Shown piece after piece: positions 9,206 to 21,711 of a DNA stretch of 24,567 bases. The DNA lies in NCBI GenBank assembly GCA_900893395.1, contig CAAHFI011399710.1, forward strand, positions 1-24,567. Direction: 5' to 3'. The stretch comes from Euglena gracilis. Its lineage: Eukaryota > Euglenozoa > Euglenophyceae > Euglenales > Euglenaceae. The notes below the pieces were generated by a model. It saw only the letters and a list, made by a program, of their open reading frames with translations, was not told where the DNA came from and did not search any database. How positions within the stretch are numbered: the first letter of the stretch is position 1; each line of letters begins with the position of its first letter. Made by a program: the position numbers and the translations under genes.

Positions 9206-12200
9206 AAAATTGCGCCTATCCGCCCGCCGCCCTTCGCAACAATTAGGTAAAGGATCGCCGACCTCTAGCCGGGCAGAGCGCTCGTTTTTGGAGCGCCGGC
9301 GCAGCCGATTTCGGCCGAAAACGGCCGAAAAATGACGTTTTTGGGGTGTTCGTTTTACGTGCTATTTTGCGCCTCCCGGGCGGTAACGGCTGCGTTTTAC
9401 GCACGCCCGCCGCGGGCAAAATTGCGCCTATCCGCCCGCCGCCCTTCGCAACAATTAGGTAAAGGATCGCCGACCTCTAGCCGGGGCAGAGCGCTCGTTT
9501 TTGGAGCGCCGGCGCAGCCGATTTCGGCCGAAAACGGCCGAAAAATGACGTTTTTCGGGTCGTGTTTACGTGCTATTTTGCGCCTCCCGGGCGGTAACGG
9601 CTGCGTTTTACGCACGCCCGCCGCGGGCAAAATTGCGCCTATCCGCCCGCCGCCCTTCGCAACAATTAGGTAAAGGATCGCCGACCTCTAGCCGGGGCAG
9701 AGCGCTCGTTTTTGGAGCGCCGGCGCAGCCGATTTCGGCCGAAAACGGCCGAAAAATGACGTTTTTGGGGTCGTGTTTCGTGCTATTTTGCGCCTCCCGG
9801 GCGGTAACGGCTGCGTTTTACGCACGCCCGCCGCGGGCAAAATTGCGCCTATCCGCCCGCCGCCTTCGCAACAATTAGGTAAAGGATCGCCGACCTCTAG
9901 CCGGGGCAGAGCGCTCGTTTTTGGAGCGCCGGCGCAGCCGATTTCGGCCGAAAACGGCCGAAAAATGACGTTTTTCGGGGTCGTGTTTCGTGCTATTTTG
10001 CGCCTCCCGGGCGGTAACGGCTGCGTTTTACGCACGCCCGCCGCGGGCAAAATTGCGCCTATCCGCCCGCCGCCCTTCGCAACAATTAGGTAAAGGATCG
10101 CCGACCTCTAGCCGGGGCAGAGCGCTCGTTTTTGGAGCGCCGGCGCAGCCGATTTCGGCCGAAAACGGCCGAAAAATGACGTTTTCGGGGTCCGTTTTAC
10201 GTGCTATTTTGCGCCTCCCGGGCGGTAACGGCTGCGTTTTACGCACGCCCGCCGCGGGCAAAATTGCGCCTATCCGCCCCGCCCTTCGCAACAATTAGGT
10301 AAAGGATCGCCGACCTCTAGCCGGGGCAGAGCGCTCGTTTTTGGAGCGCCGGCGCAGCCGATTTCGGCCGAAAACGGCCGAAAAATGACGTTTTTCGGGG
10401 TGTCGTTTCGTGCTATTTTGCGCCTCCCGGGCGGTAACGGCTGCGTTTTACGCACGCCCGCCGCGGGCAAAATTGCGCCTATCCGCCCGCCGCCCTTCGC
10501 AACAATTAGGTAAAGGATCGCCGACCTCTAGCCGGGGCAGAGCGCTCGTTTTTGGAGCGCCGGCGCAGCCGATTTCGGCCGAAAACGGCCGAAAAATGAC
10601 GTTTTGGGGTCCGTTTTACGTGCTATTTTGCGCCTCCCGGGCGGTAACGGCTGCGTTTTACGCACGCCGCCGCGGGCAAAATTGCGCCTATCCGCCCGCC
10701 GCCCTTCGCAACAATTAGGTAAAGGATCGCCGACCTCTAGCCGGGGCAGAGCGCTCGTTTTTGGAGCGCCGGCGCAGCCGATTTCGGCCGAAAACGGCCG
10801 AAAAATGACGTTTTTGGGGTCGTGTTTACGTGCTATTTTGCGCCTCCCGGGCGGTAACGGCTGCGTTTTACGCACGCCCGCCGCGGGCAAAATTGCGCCT
10901 ATCCGCCCGCCGCCCTTCGCAACAATTAGGTAAAGGATCGCCGACCTCTAGCCGGGGCAGAGCGCTCGTTTTTGGAGCGCCGGCGCAGCCGATTTCGGCC
11001 GAAAACGGCCGAAAAATGACGTTTTTGGGGTGTTCGTTTCGTGCTATTTTGCGCCTCCCGGGCGGTAACGCTGCGTTTTACGCACGCCCGCCGCGGGCAA
11101 AATTGCGCCTATCCGCCCGCCGCCCTTCGCAACAATTAGGTAAAGGATCGCCGACCTCTAGCCGGGGCAGAGCGCTCGTTTTTGGAGGCCGGCGCAGCCG
11201 ATTTCGGCCGAAAACGGCCGAAAAACGTTTTTCGGGGTGTCGTTTACGTGCTATTTTGCGCCTCCCGGGCGGTAACGGCTGCGTTTTACGCACGCCCGCC
11301 GCGGGCAAAATTGCGCCTATCCGCCCGCCGCCCTTCGCAACAATTAGGTAAAGGATCGCCGACCTCTAGCCGGGGCAGAGCGCTCGTTTTTGGAGCGCCG
11401 GCGCAGCCGATTTCGGCCGAAAACGGCCGAAAAATGACGTTTTTCGGGGTGTCCGTTTTACGTGCTATTTTGCGCCTCCCGGGCGGTAACGGCTGCGTTT
11501 TACGCACGCCCGCCGCGGGCAAAATTGCGCCTATCCGCCCGCCGCCCTTCGCAACAATTAGGTAAAGGATCGCCGACCTCTAGCCGGGGCAGAGCGCTCG
11601 TTTTTGGAGGCCGGCGCAGCCGATTTCGGCCGAAAACGGCCGAAAAATGACGTTTTTGGGGTCGTGTTTCGTGCTATTTTGCGCCTCCCGGGCGGTAACG
11701 CTGCGTTTTACGCACGCCCGCCGCGGGCAAAATTGCGCCTATCCGCCCGCCGCCCTTCGCAACAATTAGGTAAAGGATCGCCGACCTCTAGCCGGGGCAG
11801 AGCGCTCGTTTTTGGAGCGCCGGCGCAGCCGATTTCGGCCGAAAACGGCCGAAAAATGACGTTTTTGGGGCGTCCGTTTTCGTGCTATTTTGCGCCTCCC
11901 GGGCGGTAACGGCTGCGTTTTACGCACGCCCGCCGCGGGCAAAATTGCGCCTATCCGCCCGCCGCCCTTCGCAACAATTAGGTAAAGGATCGCCGACCTC
12001 TAGCCGGGGCAGAGCGCTCGTTTTTGGAGCGCCGGCGCAGCCGATTTCGGCCGAAAACGGCCGAAAAATGACGTTTTTCGGGTGTTCGTTTCGTGCTATT
12101 TTGCGCCTCCCGGGCGGTAACGGCTGCGTTTTACGCACGCCCGCCGCGGGCAAAATTGCGCCTATCCGCCCGCCGCCCTTCGCAACAATTAGGTAAAGGA

Positions 12201-15200
12201 TCGCCGACCTCTAGCCGGGGCAGAGCGCTCGTTTTTGGAGCGCCGGCGCAGCCGATTTCGGCCGAAAACGGCCGAAAAATGACGTTTTGGGGCGTGTTTC
12301 GTGCTATTTTGCGCCTCCCGGGCGGTAACGGCTGCGTTTTACGCACGCCCGCCGCGGGCAAAATTGCGCCTATCCGCCCGCCGCCCTTCGCAACAATTAG
12401 GTAAAGGATCGCCGACCTCTAGCCGGGGCAGAGCGCTCGTTTTTGGAGCGCCGGCGCAGCCGATTTCGGCCGAAAACGGCCGAAAAATGACGTTTTTGGG
12501 GTGTTGTGTTCGTGCTATTTTGCGCCTCCCGGGCGGTAACGGCTGCGTTTTACGCACGCCCGCCGCGGGCAAAATTGCGCCTATCCGCCCGCCGCCCTTC
12601 GCAACAATTAGGTAAAGGATCGCCGACCTCTAGCCGGGGCAGAGCGCTCGTTTTTGGAGCGCCGGCGCAGCCGATTTCGGCCGAAAACGGCCGAAAAATG
12701 ACGTTTTTGGGGGTCGTTTTACGTGCTATTTTGCGCCTCCCGGGCGGTAACGGCTGCGTTTTACGCACGCCCGCCGCGGGCAAAATTGCGCCTATCCGCC
12801 CGCCGCCCTTCGCAACAATTAGGTAAAGGATCGCCGACCTCTAGCCGGGGCAGAGCGCTCGTTTTTGGAGGCCGGCGCAGCCGATTTCGGCCGAAAACGG
12901 CCGAAAAATGACGTTTTGGGGTGTCCGTTTTACGTGCTATTTTGCGCCTCCCGGGCGGTAACGGCTGCGTTTTACGCACGCCCGCCGCGGGCAAAATTGC
13001 GCCTATCCGCCCGCCGCCCTTCGCAACAATTAGGTAAAGGATCGCCGACCTCTAGCCGGGGCAGAGCGCTCGTTTTTGGAGCGCCGGCGCAGCCGATTTC
13101 GGCCGAAAACGGCCGAAAAATGACGTTTTTGGGGTGTTCGTTTTCGTGCTATTTTGCGCCTCCCGGGCGGTAACGGCTGCGTTTTACGCACGCCGCCGCG
13201 GGCAAAATTGCGCCTATCCGCCCGCCGCCCTTCGCAACAATTAGGTAAAGGATCGCCGACCTCTAGCCGGGGCAGAGCGCTCGTTTTTGGAGCGCCGGCG
13301 CAGCCGATTTCGGCCGAAAACGGCCGAAAAATGACGTTTTGGGGTGTCGTTTCGTGCTATTTTGCGCCTCCCGGGCGGTAACTGCGTTTTACGCACGCCC
13401 GCCGCGGGCAAAATTGCGCCTATCCGCCCGCCGCCCTTCGCAACAATTAGGTAAAGGATCGCCGACCTCTAGCCGGGGCAGAGCGCTCGTTTTTGGAGCG
13501 CCGGCGCAGCCGATTTCGGCCGAAAACGGCCGAAAAATGACGTTTTTGGGGTCCGTTTTACGTGCTATTTTGCGCCTCCCGGGCGGTAACGGCTGCGTTT
13601 TACGCACGCCCGCCGCGGGCAAAATTGCGCCTATCCCCCGCCGCCCTTCGCAACAATTAGGTAAAGGATCGCCGACCTCTAGCCGGGGCAGAGCGCTCGT
13701 TTTTGGAGCGCCGGCGCAGCCGATTTCGGCCGAAAACGGCCGAAAAATGACGTTTTTGGGGTGTCGTTTTACGTGCTATTTTGCGCCTCCCGGGCGGTAA
13801 CGGCTGCGTTTTACGCACGCCCGCCGCGGGCAAAATTGCGCCTATCCGCCCGCCGCCTTCGCAACAATTAGGTAAAGGATCGCCGACCTCTAGCCGGGGC
13901 AGAGCGCTCGTTTTTGGAGGCCGGCGCAGCCGATTTCGGCCGAAAACGGCCGAAAAATGACGTTTTTCGGGTTCGTGTCGTGCTATTTTGCGCCTCCCGG
14001 GCGGTAACGGCTGCGTTTTACGCACGCCCGCCGCGGGCAAAATTGCGCCTATCCGCCCGCCGCCCTTCGCAACAATTAGGTAAAGGATCGCCGACCTCTA
14101 GCCGGGGCAGAGCGCTCGTTTTTGGAGCGCCGGCGCAGCCGATTTCGGCCGAAAACGGCCGAAAAATGACGTTTTTGGGGTGTTCGTTTCGTGCTATTTT
14201 GCGCCTCCCGGGCGGTAACGCTGCGTTTTACGCACGCCCGCCGCGGGCAAAATTGCGCCTATCCGCCCGCCGCCCTTCGCAACAATTAGGTAAAGGATCG
14301 CCGACCTCTAGCCGGGGCAGAGCGCTCGTTTTTGGAGGCCGGCGCAGCCGATTTCGGCCGAAAACGGCCGAAAAATGACGTTTTTGGGCGTCCGTTTCGT
14401 GCTATTTTGCGCCTCCCGGGCGGTAACGCTGCGTTTTACGCACGCCCGCCGCGGGCAAAATTGCGCCTATCCGCCCGCCGCCCTTCGCAACAAGGTAAAG
14501 GATCGCCGACCTCTAGCCGGGGCAGAGCGCTCGTTTTTGGAGCGCCGGCGCAGCCGATTTCGGCCGAAAACGGCCGAAAAATGACGTTTTGGGGCGTCCG
14601 TTTGTGCTATTTTGCGCCTCCCGGGCGGTAACGGCTGCGTTTTACGCACGCCCGCCGCGGGCAAAATTGCGCCTATCCGCCCGCCGCCCTTCGCAACAGT
14701 TAGGTAAAGGATCGCCGACCTCTAGCCGGGGCAGAGCGCTCGTTTTTGGAGCGCCGGCGCAGCCGATTTCGGCCGAAAACGGCCGAAAAATGACGTTTTT
14801 GGGGTCGTTACGTGCTATTTTGCGCCTCCCGGGCGGTAACGGCTGCGTTTTACGCACGCCCGCCGCGGGCAAAATTGCGCCTATCCGCCCGCCGCCCTTC
14901 GCAACAATTAGGTAAAGGATCGCCGACCTCTAGCCGGGGCAGAGCGCTCGTTTTTGGAGCGCCGGCGCAGCCGATTTCGGCCGAAAACGGCCGAAAAATG
15001 ACGTTTTGGGGGTGTTACGTGCTATTTTGCGCCTCCCGGGCGGTAACGGCTGCGTTTTACGCACGCCCGCCGCGGGCAAAATTGCGCCTATCCGCCGCCG
15101 CCCTTCGCAACATTAGGTAAAGGATCGCCGACCTCTAGCCGGGGCAGAGCGCTCGTTTTTGGAGCGCCGGCGCAGCCGATTTCGGCCGAAAACGGCCGAA

Positions 15201-15534
15201 AAATGACGTTTTTCGGGGTCGTTTCGTGCTATTTTGCGCCTCCCGGGCGGTAACGCTGCGTTTTACGCACGCCCGCCGCGGGCAAAATTGCGCCTATCCG
15301 CCCGCCCCTTCGCAACAATTAGGTAAAGGATCGCCGACCTCTAGCCGGGGCAGAGCGCTCGTTTTTGGAGGCCGGCGCAGCCGATTTCGGCCGAAAACGG
15401 CCGAAAAATGACGTTTTGGGGCGTGTTTCGTGCTATTTTGCGCCTCCCGGGCGGTAACGCTGCGTTTTACGCACGCCCGCCGCGGGCAAAATTGCGCCTA
15501 TCCGCCCGCCGCCCTTCGCAACAATTAGGTAAAG

Positions 15535-15718
15535 GATCGCCGACCTCTAAGCCGGCGCAGCCGATTTCGGCCGAAAACGGCCGAAAAATGACGTTTTTGG
15601 GGTTCGTGTTTCGTGCTATTTTGCGCCTCCCGGGCGGTAACGGCTGCGTTTTACGCACGCCCGCCGCGGGCAAAATTGCGCCTATCCGCCCGCCGCCCTT
15701 CGCAACAATTAGGTAAAG
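15535..15718. repeat. Shortened family B monomer (184 bases)
   Basis: About 26 bases are absent at roughly 15549, where CCTCTA is followed at once by AGCCGGCGCAGCC. The missing part is the GGGGCAGAGCGCTCG segment and its T-run. It is the largest single gap in family B and falls at a different place in the unit from the family A deletion. Confidence 0.9.
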
Positions 15719-18210
15719 GATCGCCGACCTCTAGCCGGGGCAGAGCGCTCGTTTTTGGAGCGCCGGCGCAGCCGATTTCGGCCGAAAACGGCCGAAAAAT
15801 GACGTTTTTGGGGCGTCCGTTTCGTGCTATTTTGCGCCTCCCGGGCGGTAACGGCTGCGTTTTACGCACGCCCGCCGCGGGCAAAATTGCGCCTATCCGC
15901 CCGCCGCCCTTCACATTAGGTAAAGGATCGCCGACCTCTAGCCGGGGCAGAGCGCTCGTTTTTGGAGCGCCGGCGCAGCCGATTTCGGCCGAAAACGGCC
16001 GAAAAATGACGTTTTCGGGGTGTGTTTACGTGCTATTTTGCGCCTCCCGGGCGGTAACGGCTGCGTTTTACGCACGCCCGCCGCGGGCAAAATTGCGCCT
16101 ATCCGCCCGCCGCCCTTCGCAACAATTAGGTAAAGGATCGCCGACCTCTAGCCGGGGCAGAGCGCTCGTTTTTGGAGCGCCGGCGCAGCCGATTTCGGCC
16201 GAAAACGGCCGAAAAATGACGTTTTGGGGTGTTCTTTTCGTGCTATTTTGCGCCTCCCGGGCGGTAACGGCTGCGTTTTACGCACGCCCGCCGCGGGCAA
16301 AATTGCGCCTATCCGCCCGCCGCCCTTCGCAACAATTAGGTAAAGGATCGCCGACCTCTAGCCGGGGCAGAGCGCTCGTTTTTGGAGGCCGGCGCAGCCG
16401 ATTTCGGCCGAAAACGGCCGAAAAATGACGTTTTCGGGGCGTCCGTTTTCGTGCTATTTTGCGCCTCCCGGGCGGTAACGCTGCGTTTTACGCACGCCCG
16501 CCGCGGGCAAAATTGCGCCTATCCGCCCGCCGCCCTTCGCAACAGTTAGGTAAAGGATCGCCGACCTCTAGCCGGGGCAGAGCGCTCGTTTTTGGAGCGC
16601 CGGCGCAGCCGATTTCGGCCGAAAACGGCCGAAAAATGACGTTTTGGGTCGTGTTTCGTGCTATTTTGCGCCTCCCGGGCGGTAACGCTGCGTTTTACGC
16701 ACGCCGCCGCGGGCAAAATTGCGCCTATCCGCCCGCCGCCCTTCGCAACAGTTAGGTAAAGGATCGCCGACCTCTAGCCGGGGCAGAGCGCTCGTTTTTG
16801 GAGCGCCGGCGCAGCCGATTTCGGCCGAAAACGGCCGAAAAATGACGTTTTGGGGTTGTGTTACGTGCTATTTTGCGCCTCCCGGGCGGTAACGGCTGCG
16901 TTTTACGCACGCCCGCCGCGGGCAAAATTGCGCCTATCCGCGCCGCCCTTCGCAACAATTAGGTAAAGGATCGCCGACCTCTAGCCGGGCAGAGCGCTCG
17001 TTTTTGGAGGCCGGCGCAGCCGATTTCGGCCGAAAACGGCCGAAAAATGACGTTTTTCGGGGGTTGTGTTTCGTGCTATTTTGCGCCTCCCGGGCGGTAA
17101 CGCTGCGTTTTACGCACGCCCGCCGCGGGCAAAATTGCGCCTATCCGCCCGCCGCCCTTCGCAACAATTAGGTAAAGGATCGCCGACCTCTAGCCGGGGC
17201 AGAGCGCTCGTTTTTGGAGCGCCGGCGCAGCCGATTTCGGCCGAAAACGGCCGAAAAATGACGTTTTTCGGGGTCCGTTTACGTGCTATTTTGCGCCTCC
17301 CGGGCGGTAACGCTGCGTTTTACGCACGCCCGCCGCGGGCAAAATTGCGCCTATCCGCCCGCCGCCCTTCGCAACAATTAGGTAAAGGATCGCCGACCTC
17401 TAGCCGGGGCAGAGCGCTCGTTTTTTGGAGCGCCGGCGCAGCCGATTTCGGCCGAAAACGGCCGAAAAATGACGTTTTTGGGGTTCGTTTTCGTGCTATT
17501 TTGCGCCTCCCGGCGGTAACGCTGCGTTTTACGCACGCCCGCCGCGGCAAAATTGCGCCTATCCGCCCGCCGCCCTTCGCAACAATTAGGTAAAGGATCG
17601 CCGACCTCTAGCCGGGCAGAGCGCTCGTTTTTGGAGCGCCGGCGCAGCCGATTTCGGCCGAAAACGGCCGAAAAATGACGTTTTGGGGTGTTCGTTTCGT
17701 GCTATTTTGCGCCTCCCGGGCGGTAACGGCTGCGTTTTACGCACGCCCGCCGCGGGCAAAATTGCGCCTATCCGCCCGCCGCCCTTCGCAACAATTAGGT
17801 AAAGGATCGCCGACCTCTAGCCGGGGCAGAGCGCTCGTTTTTGGAGCGCCGGCGCAGCCGATTTCGGCCGAAAACGGCCGAAAAATGACGTTTTGGGGTG
17901 TCGTTTTCGTGCTATTTTGCGCCTCCCGGGCGGTAACGGCTGCGTTTTACGCACGCCCGCCGCGGGCAAAATTGCGCCTATCCGCCCGCCGCCCTTCGCA
18001 ACATTAGGTAAAGGATCGCCGACCTCTAGCCGGGGCAGAGCGCTCGTTTTTGGAGCGCCGGCGCAGCCGATTTCGGCCGAAAACGGCCGAAAAATGACGT
18101 TTTTGGGGTGTCGTTTTCGTGCTATTTTGCGCCTCCCGGGCGGTAACGGCTGCGTTTTACGCACGCCCGCCGCGGGCAAAATTGCGCCTATCCGCCCGCC
18201 GCCCTTCGCA

Positions 18211-20896
18211 ACAGTTAGGTAAAGGATCGCCGACCTCTAGCCGGGGCAGAGCGCTCGTTTTTGGAGCGCCGGCGCAGCCGATTTCGGCCGAAAACGGCCG
18301 AAAAATGACGTTTTGGGGTCGTGTTTCGTGCTATTTTGCGCCTCCCGGGCGTAACGCTGCGTTTTACGCACGCCCGCCGCGGGCAAAATTGCGCCTATCC
18401 GCCCGCCGCCCTTCGCAACAGTTAGGTAAAGGATCGCCGACCTCTAGCCGGGGCAGAGCGCTCGTTTTTGGAGCGCCGGCGCAGCCGATTTCGGCCGAAA
18501 ACGGCCGAAAATGACGTTTTGGGTCGTTTGTGCTATTTTGCGCCTCCCGGGCGGTAACGCTGCGTTTTACGCACGCCCGCCGCGGGCAAAATTGCGCCTA
18601 TCCGCCCGCCGCCCTTCGCAACAGTTAGGTAAAGGATCGCCGACCTCTAGCCGGGGCAGAGCGCTCGTTTTTGGAGCGCCGGCGCAGCCGATTTCGGCCG
18701 AAAACGGCCGAAAAATGACGTTTTTGGGGCGTGTTTCGTGCTATTTTGCGCCTCCCGGGCGGTAACGCTGCGTTTTACGCACGCCCGCCGCGGGCAAAAT
18801 TGCGCCTATCCGCCCGCCGCCCTTCGCAACAGTTAGGTAAAGGATCGCCGACCTCTAGCCGGGGCAGAGCGCTCGTTTTTGGAGCGCCGGCGCAGCCGAT
18901 TTCGGCCGAAAACGGCCGAAAAATGACGTTTTGGGGGTGTCGTGTTCGTGCTATTTTGCGCCTCCCGGGCGGTAACGGCTGCGTTTTACGCACGCCCGCC
19001 GCGGGCAAAATTGCGCTATCCGCCCGCCGCCTTCGCAACAGTTAGGTAAAGGATCGCCGACCTCTAGCCGGGGCAGAGCGCTCGTTTTTGGAGCGCCGGC
19101 GCAGCCGATTTCGGCCGAAAACGGCCGAAAAATGACGTTTTGGGGCGTGTTTCGTGCTATTTTGCGCCTCCCGGGCGGTAACGCTGCGTTTTACGCACGC
19201 CCGCCGCGGGCAAAATTGCGCCTATCCGCCCGCCGCCCTTCGCAACATTAGGTAAAGGATCGCCGACCTCTAGCCGGGGCAGAGCGCTCGTTTTTGGAGC
19301 GCCGGCGCAGCCGATTTCGGCCGAAAACGGCCGAAAAATGACGTTTTGGGGTCCGTTTACGTGCTATTTTGCGCCTCCCGGGCGGTAACGCTGCGTTTTA
19401 CGCACGCCCGCCGCGGGCAAAATTGCGCCTATCCCCCGCCGCCCTTCGCAACAGTTAGGTAAAGGATCGCCGACCTCTAGCCGGGGCAGAGCGCTCGTTT
19501 TTGGAGCGGGCGCAGCCGATTTCGGCCGAAAACGGCCGAAAAATGACGTTTTTGGGGTCGTCGTTTCGTGCTATTTTGCGCCTCCCGGGCGGTAACGGCT
19601 GCGTTTTACGCACGCCCGCGCGGGCAAAATTGCGCCTATCCGCCCGCCGCCCTTCGCAACAATTAGGTAAAGGATCGCCGACCTCTAGCCGGGGCAGAGC
19701 GCTCGTTTTTGGAGCGCCGGCGCAGCCGATTTCGGCCGAAAACGGCCGAAAAATGACGTTTTGGGGTCGTGTTACGTGCTATTTGCGCCTCCCGGGCGGT
19801 AACGGCTGCGTTTTACGCACGCCCGCCGCGGGCATATCCGCCCGCCGCCCTTCGCAACAGTTAGGTAAAGGATCGCCGACCTCTAGCCGGGGCAGAGCGC
19901 TCGTTTTTGGAGCGCCGGCGCAGCCGATTTCGGCCGAAAACGGCCGAAAAATGACGTTTTTGGGGTCCGTTAACGTGCTATTTGCGCCTCCCGGGCGGTA
20001 ACGCTGCGTTTTACGCACGCCCGCCGCGGCAAATTGCGCTATCCGCCCGCCGCCCTTCGCAACAGTTAGGTAAAGGATCGCCGACCTCTAGCCGGGGCAG
20101 AGCGCTCGTTTTTGGAGGCCGGCGCAGCCGATTTCGGCCGAAAACGGCCGAAAAATGACGTTTCGGGGCGTCCGTTACGTATTTTGCGCCTCCCGGGCGG
20201 TAACGGCTGCGTTTTACGCACGCCCGCCGCGGCAAAATTGCGCCTATCCGCCGCCGCCCTTCGCAACAGTTAGGTAAAGGATCGCCGACCTCTAGCCGGG
20301 GAGCGCTCGTTTTTGGAGCGCCGGCGCCCGATTTCGGCCGAAAACGGCCGAAAAATGACGTTTTGGGGCGTGTTTACGTGCTATTTTGCGCCTCCCGGGC
20401 GTAACGCTGCGTTTTACGCACGCCCGCGCGGGCAAAATTGCGCTATCCGCCCGCCGCCCTTCGCAACAGTTAGGTAAAGGATCGCCGACCTCTAGCCGGG
20501 GCAGAGCGCTCGTTTTTGGAGCGCCGGCGCAGCCGATTTCGGCCGAAAACGGCCGAAAAATGACGTTTTGGGGGTCCGTTTTACGTGCTATTTTGCGCCT
20601 CCCGGGCGGTAACGCTGCGTTTTACGCACGCCCGCCGGGCAAAATTGCGCCTATCCGCCCGCCGCCCTTCGCAACAGTTAGGTAAAGGATCGCCGACCTC
20701 TAGCCGGGGCAGAGCGCTCGTTTTGGAGCGCCGGCGCAGCCGATTTCGGCCGAAAACGGCCGAAAAATGACGTTTTTGGGGTGTCCGTTACGTGCTATTT
20801 TGCGCCTCCCGGGCGGTAACGGCTGCGTTTTACGCACGCCCGCCGCGGCAAAATTGCGCTATCCGCCCGCCGCCCTTCGCAACAGTTAGGTAAAGG
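18211..20896. repeat. Local family B variant cluster carrying AACAGTTAGG
   Basis: Most copies read AACAATTAGG just before the core. Twelve of the 14 units with cores from 18225 to 20896 instead read AACAGTTAGG; the exceptions are at 19258 and 19673. The same A-to-G change is absent left of about 14,690 and occurs only at scattered units (14710, 16556, 16762) before the cluster. It is one of very few true substitutions within family B, so the clustering points to local spread of a variant by unequal exchange or conversion. Confidence 0.85.
19673..19870. repeat. Family B monomer lacking about ten bases (198 bases)
   Basis: At about 19834, GCGGGCA runs into TATCCGCCC, so the AAATTGCGCC piece is missing. 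One T of TATTTTGCG is also lost in the same copy. Confidence 0.85.
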
Positions 20897-21711
20897 ATCG
20901 CCGACCTCTAGCCGGGGCAGAGCGCTCGTTTTTGGAGCGCCGGGCCCGATTTCGGCCGAAAACGGCCGAAAAATGACGTTTCTGGGGCGTCCGTTTTACG
21001 TGCTATTTTGCGCCTCCCGGGCGGTAACGGCTGCGTTTTACGCACGCCCGCCGCGGCAAAATTGCGCCGCCCCGCCGCCCTTCGCAACATTAGGTAAAGG
21101 ATCGCCGACCTCTAGCCGGGGCAGAGCGCTCGTTTTTGGAGCGCCGGCGCAGCCGATTTCGGCCGAAAACGGCCGAAAAATGACGTTTTGGGGGTCGTGT
21201 TACGTGCTATTTTGCGCCTCCCGGGCGGTAACGCTGCGTTTTACGCACGCCCGCCGCGGGCAAAATTGCGCCTATCCGCCCGCCGCCCTTCGCAACAATT
21301 AGGTAAAGGATCGCCGACCTCTAGCCGGGCAGAGCGCTCGTTTTGGAGCGCCGGCGCAGCCGATTTCGGCCGAAAACGGCCGAAAAATGACGTTTTTCGG
21401 GGCGTCCGTTCGTGCTATTTTGCGCCTCCCGGGCGGTAACGGCTGCGTTTTACGCACGCCCGCCGCGGGCAAAATTGCGCATCCGCCGCCGCCCTTCGCA
21501 ACAGTTAGGTAAAGGATCGCCGACCTCTAGCCGGGGAGAGCGCTCGTTTTTGGAGCGCCGGCGCAGCCGATTTCGGCCGAAAACGGCCGAAAAATGACGT
21601 TTCGGGGTCGTGTTTTCGTGCTATTTTGCGCCTCCCGGGCGGTAACGCTGCGTTTTACGCACGCCCGCCGCGGCAAATTGCGCCTATCCGCCCGCCGCCC
21701 TTCGCAACATT

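Larger units (their letters stand above)
9039..9252. repeat. Representative family B monomer (214 bases)
   Basis: This copy is close to the family B consensus. By hand count the family B unit is about 60% GC with about 30 CpG dinucleotides. In order it holds the core GATCGCCGAC, the GAGCGCTC palindrome and hairpin (9063-9083), the palindrome GCGCCGGCGC (9080-9089), the palindrome TTTCGGCCGAAA (9096-9107), two abutting copies of CGGCCGAAAA (9099-9118), the conserved ATGACGTTTT, the hypervariable block (about 9130-9145), GTGCTATTTTGCGCC, then CCCGGG, two short dyads (9179-9205), and CTTCGCAACAATTAGG before the next core. Confidence 0.9.

Noticed and set aside
15613-16428. A 271-codon open frame on the + strand, and many similar frames of 60-170 codons on both strands
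   Set aside because: One frame per unit happens to lack stops. It runs on only where consecutive units differ by multiples of three bases (here spacing of 207, 210 and 210). The predicted protein is a repeat translated from satellite DNA, the frame breaks freely between copies, both strands give equal shadows, and no known domain or ribosome-binding context is evident.
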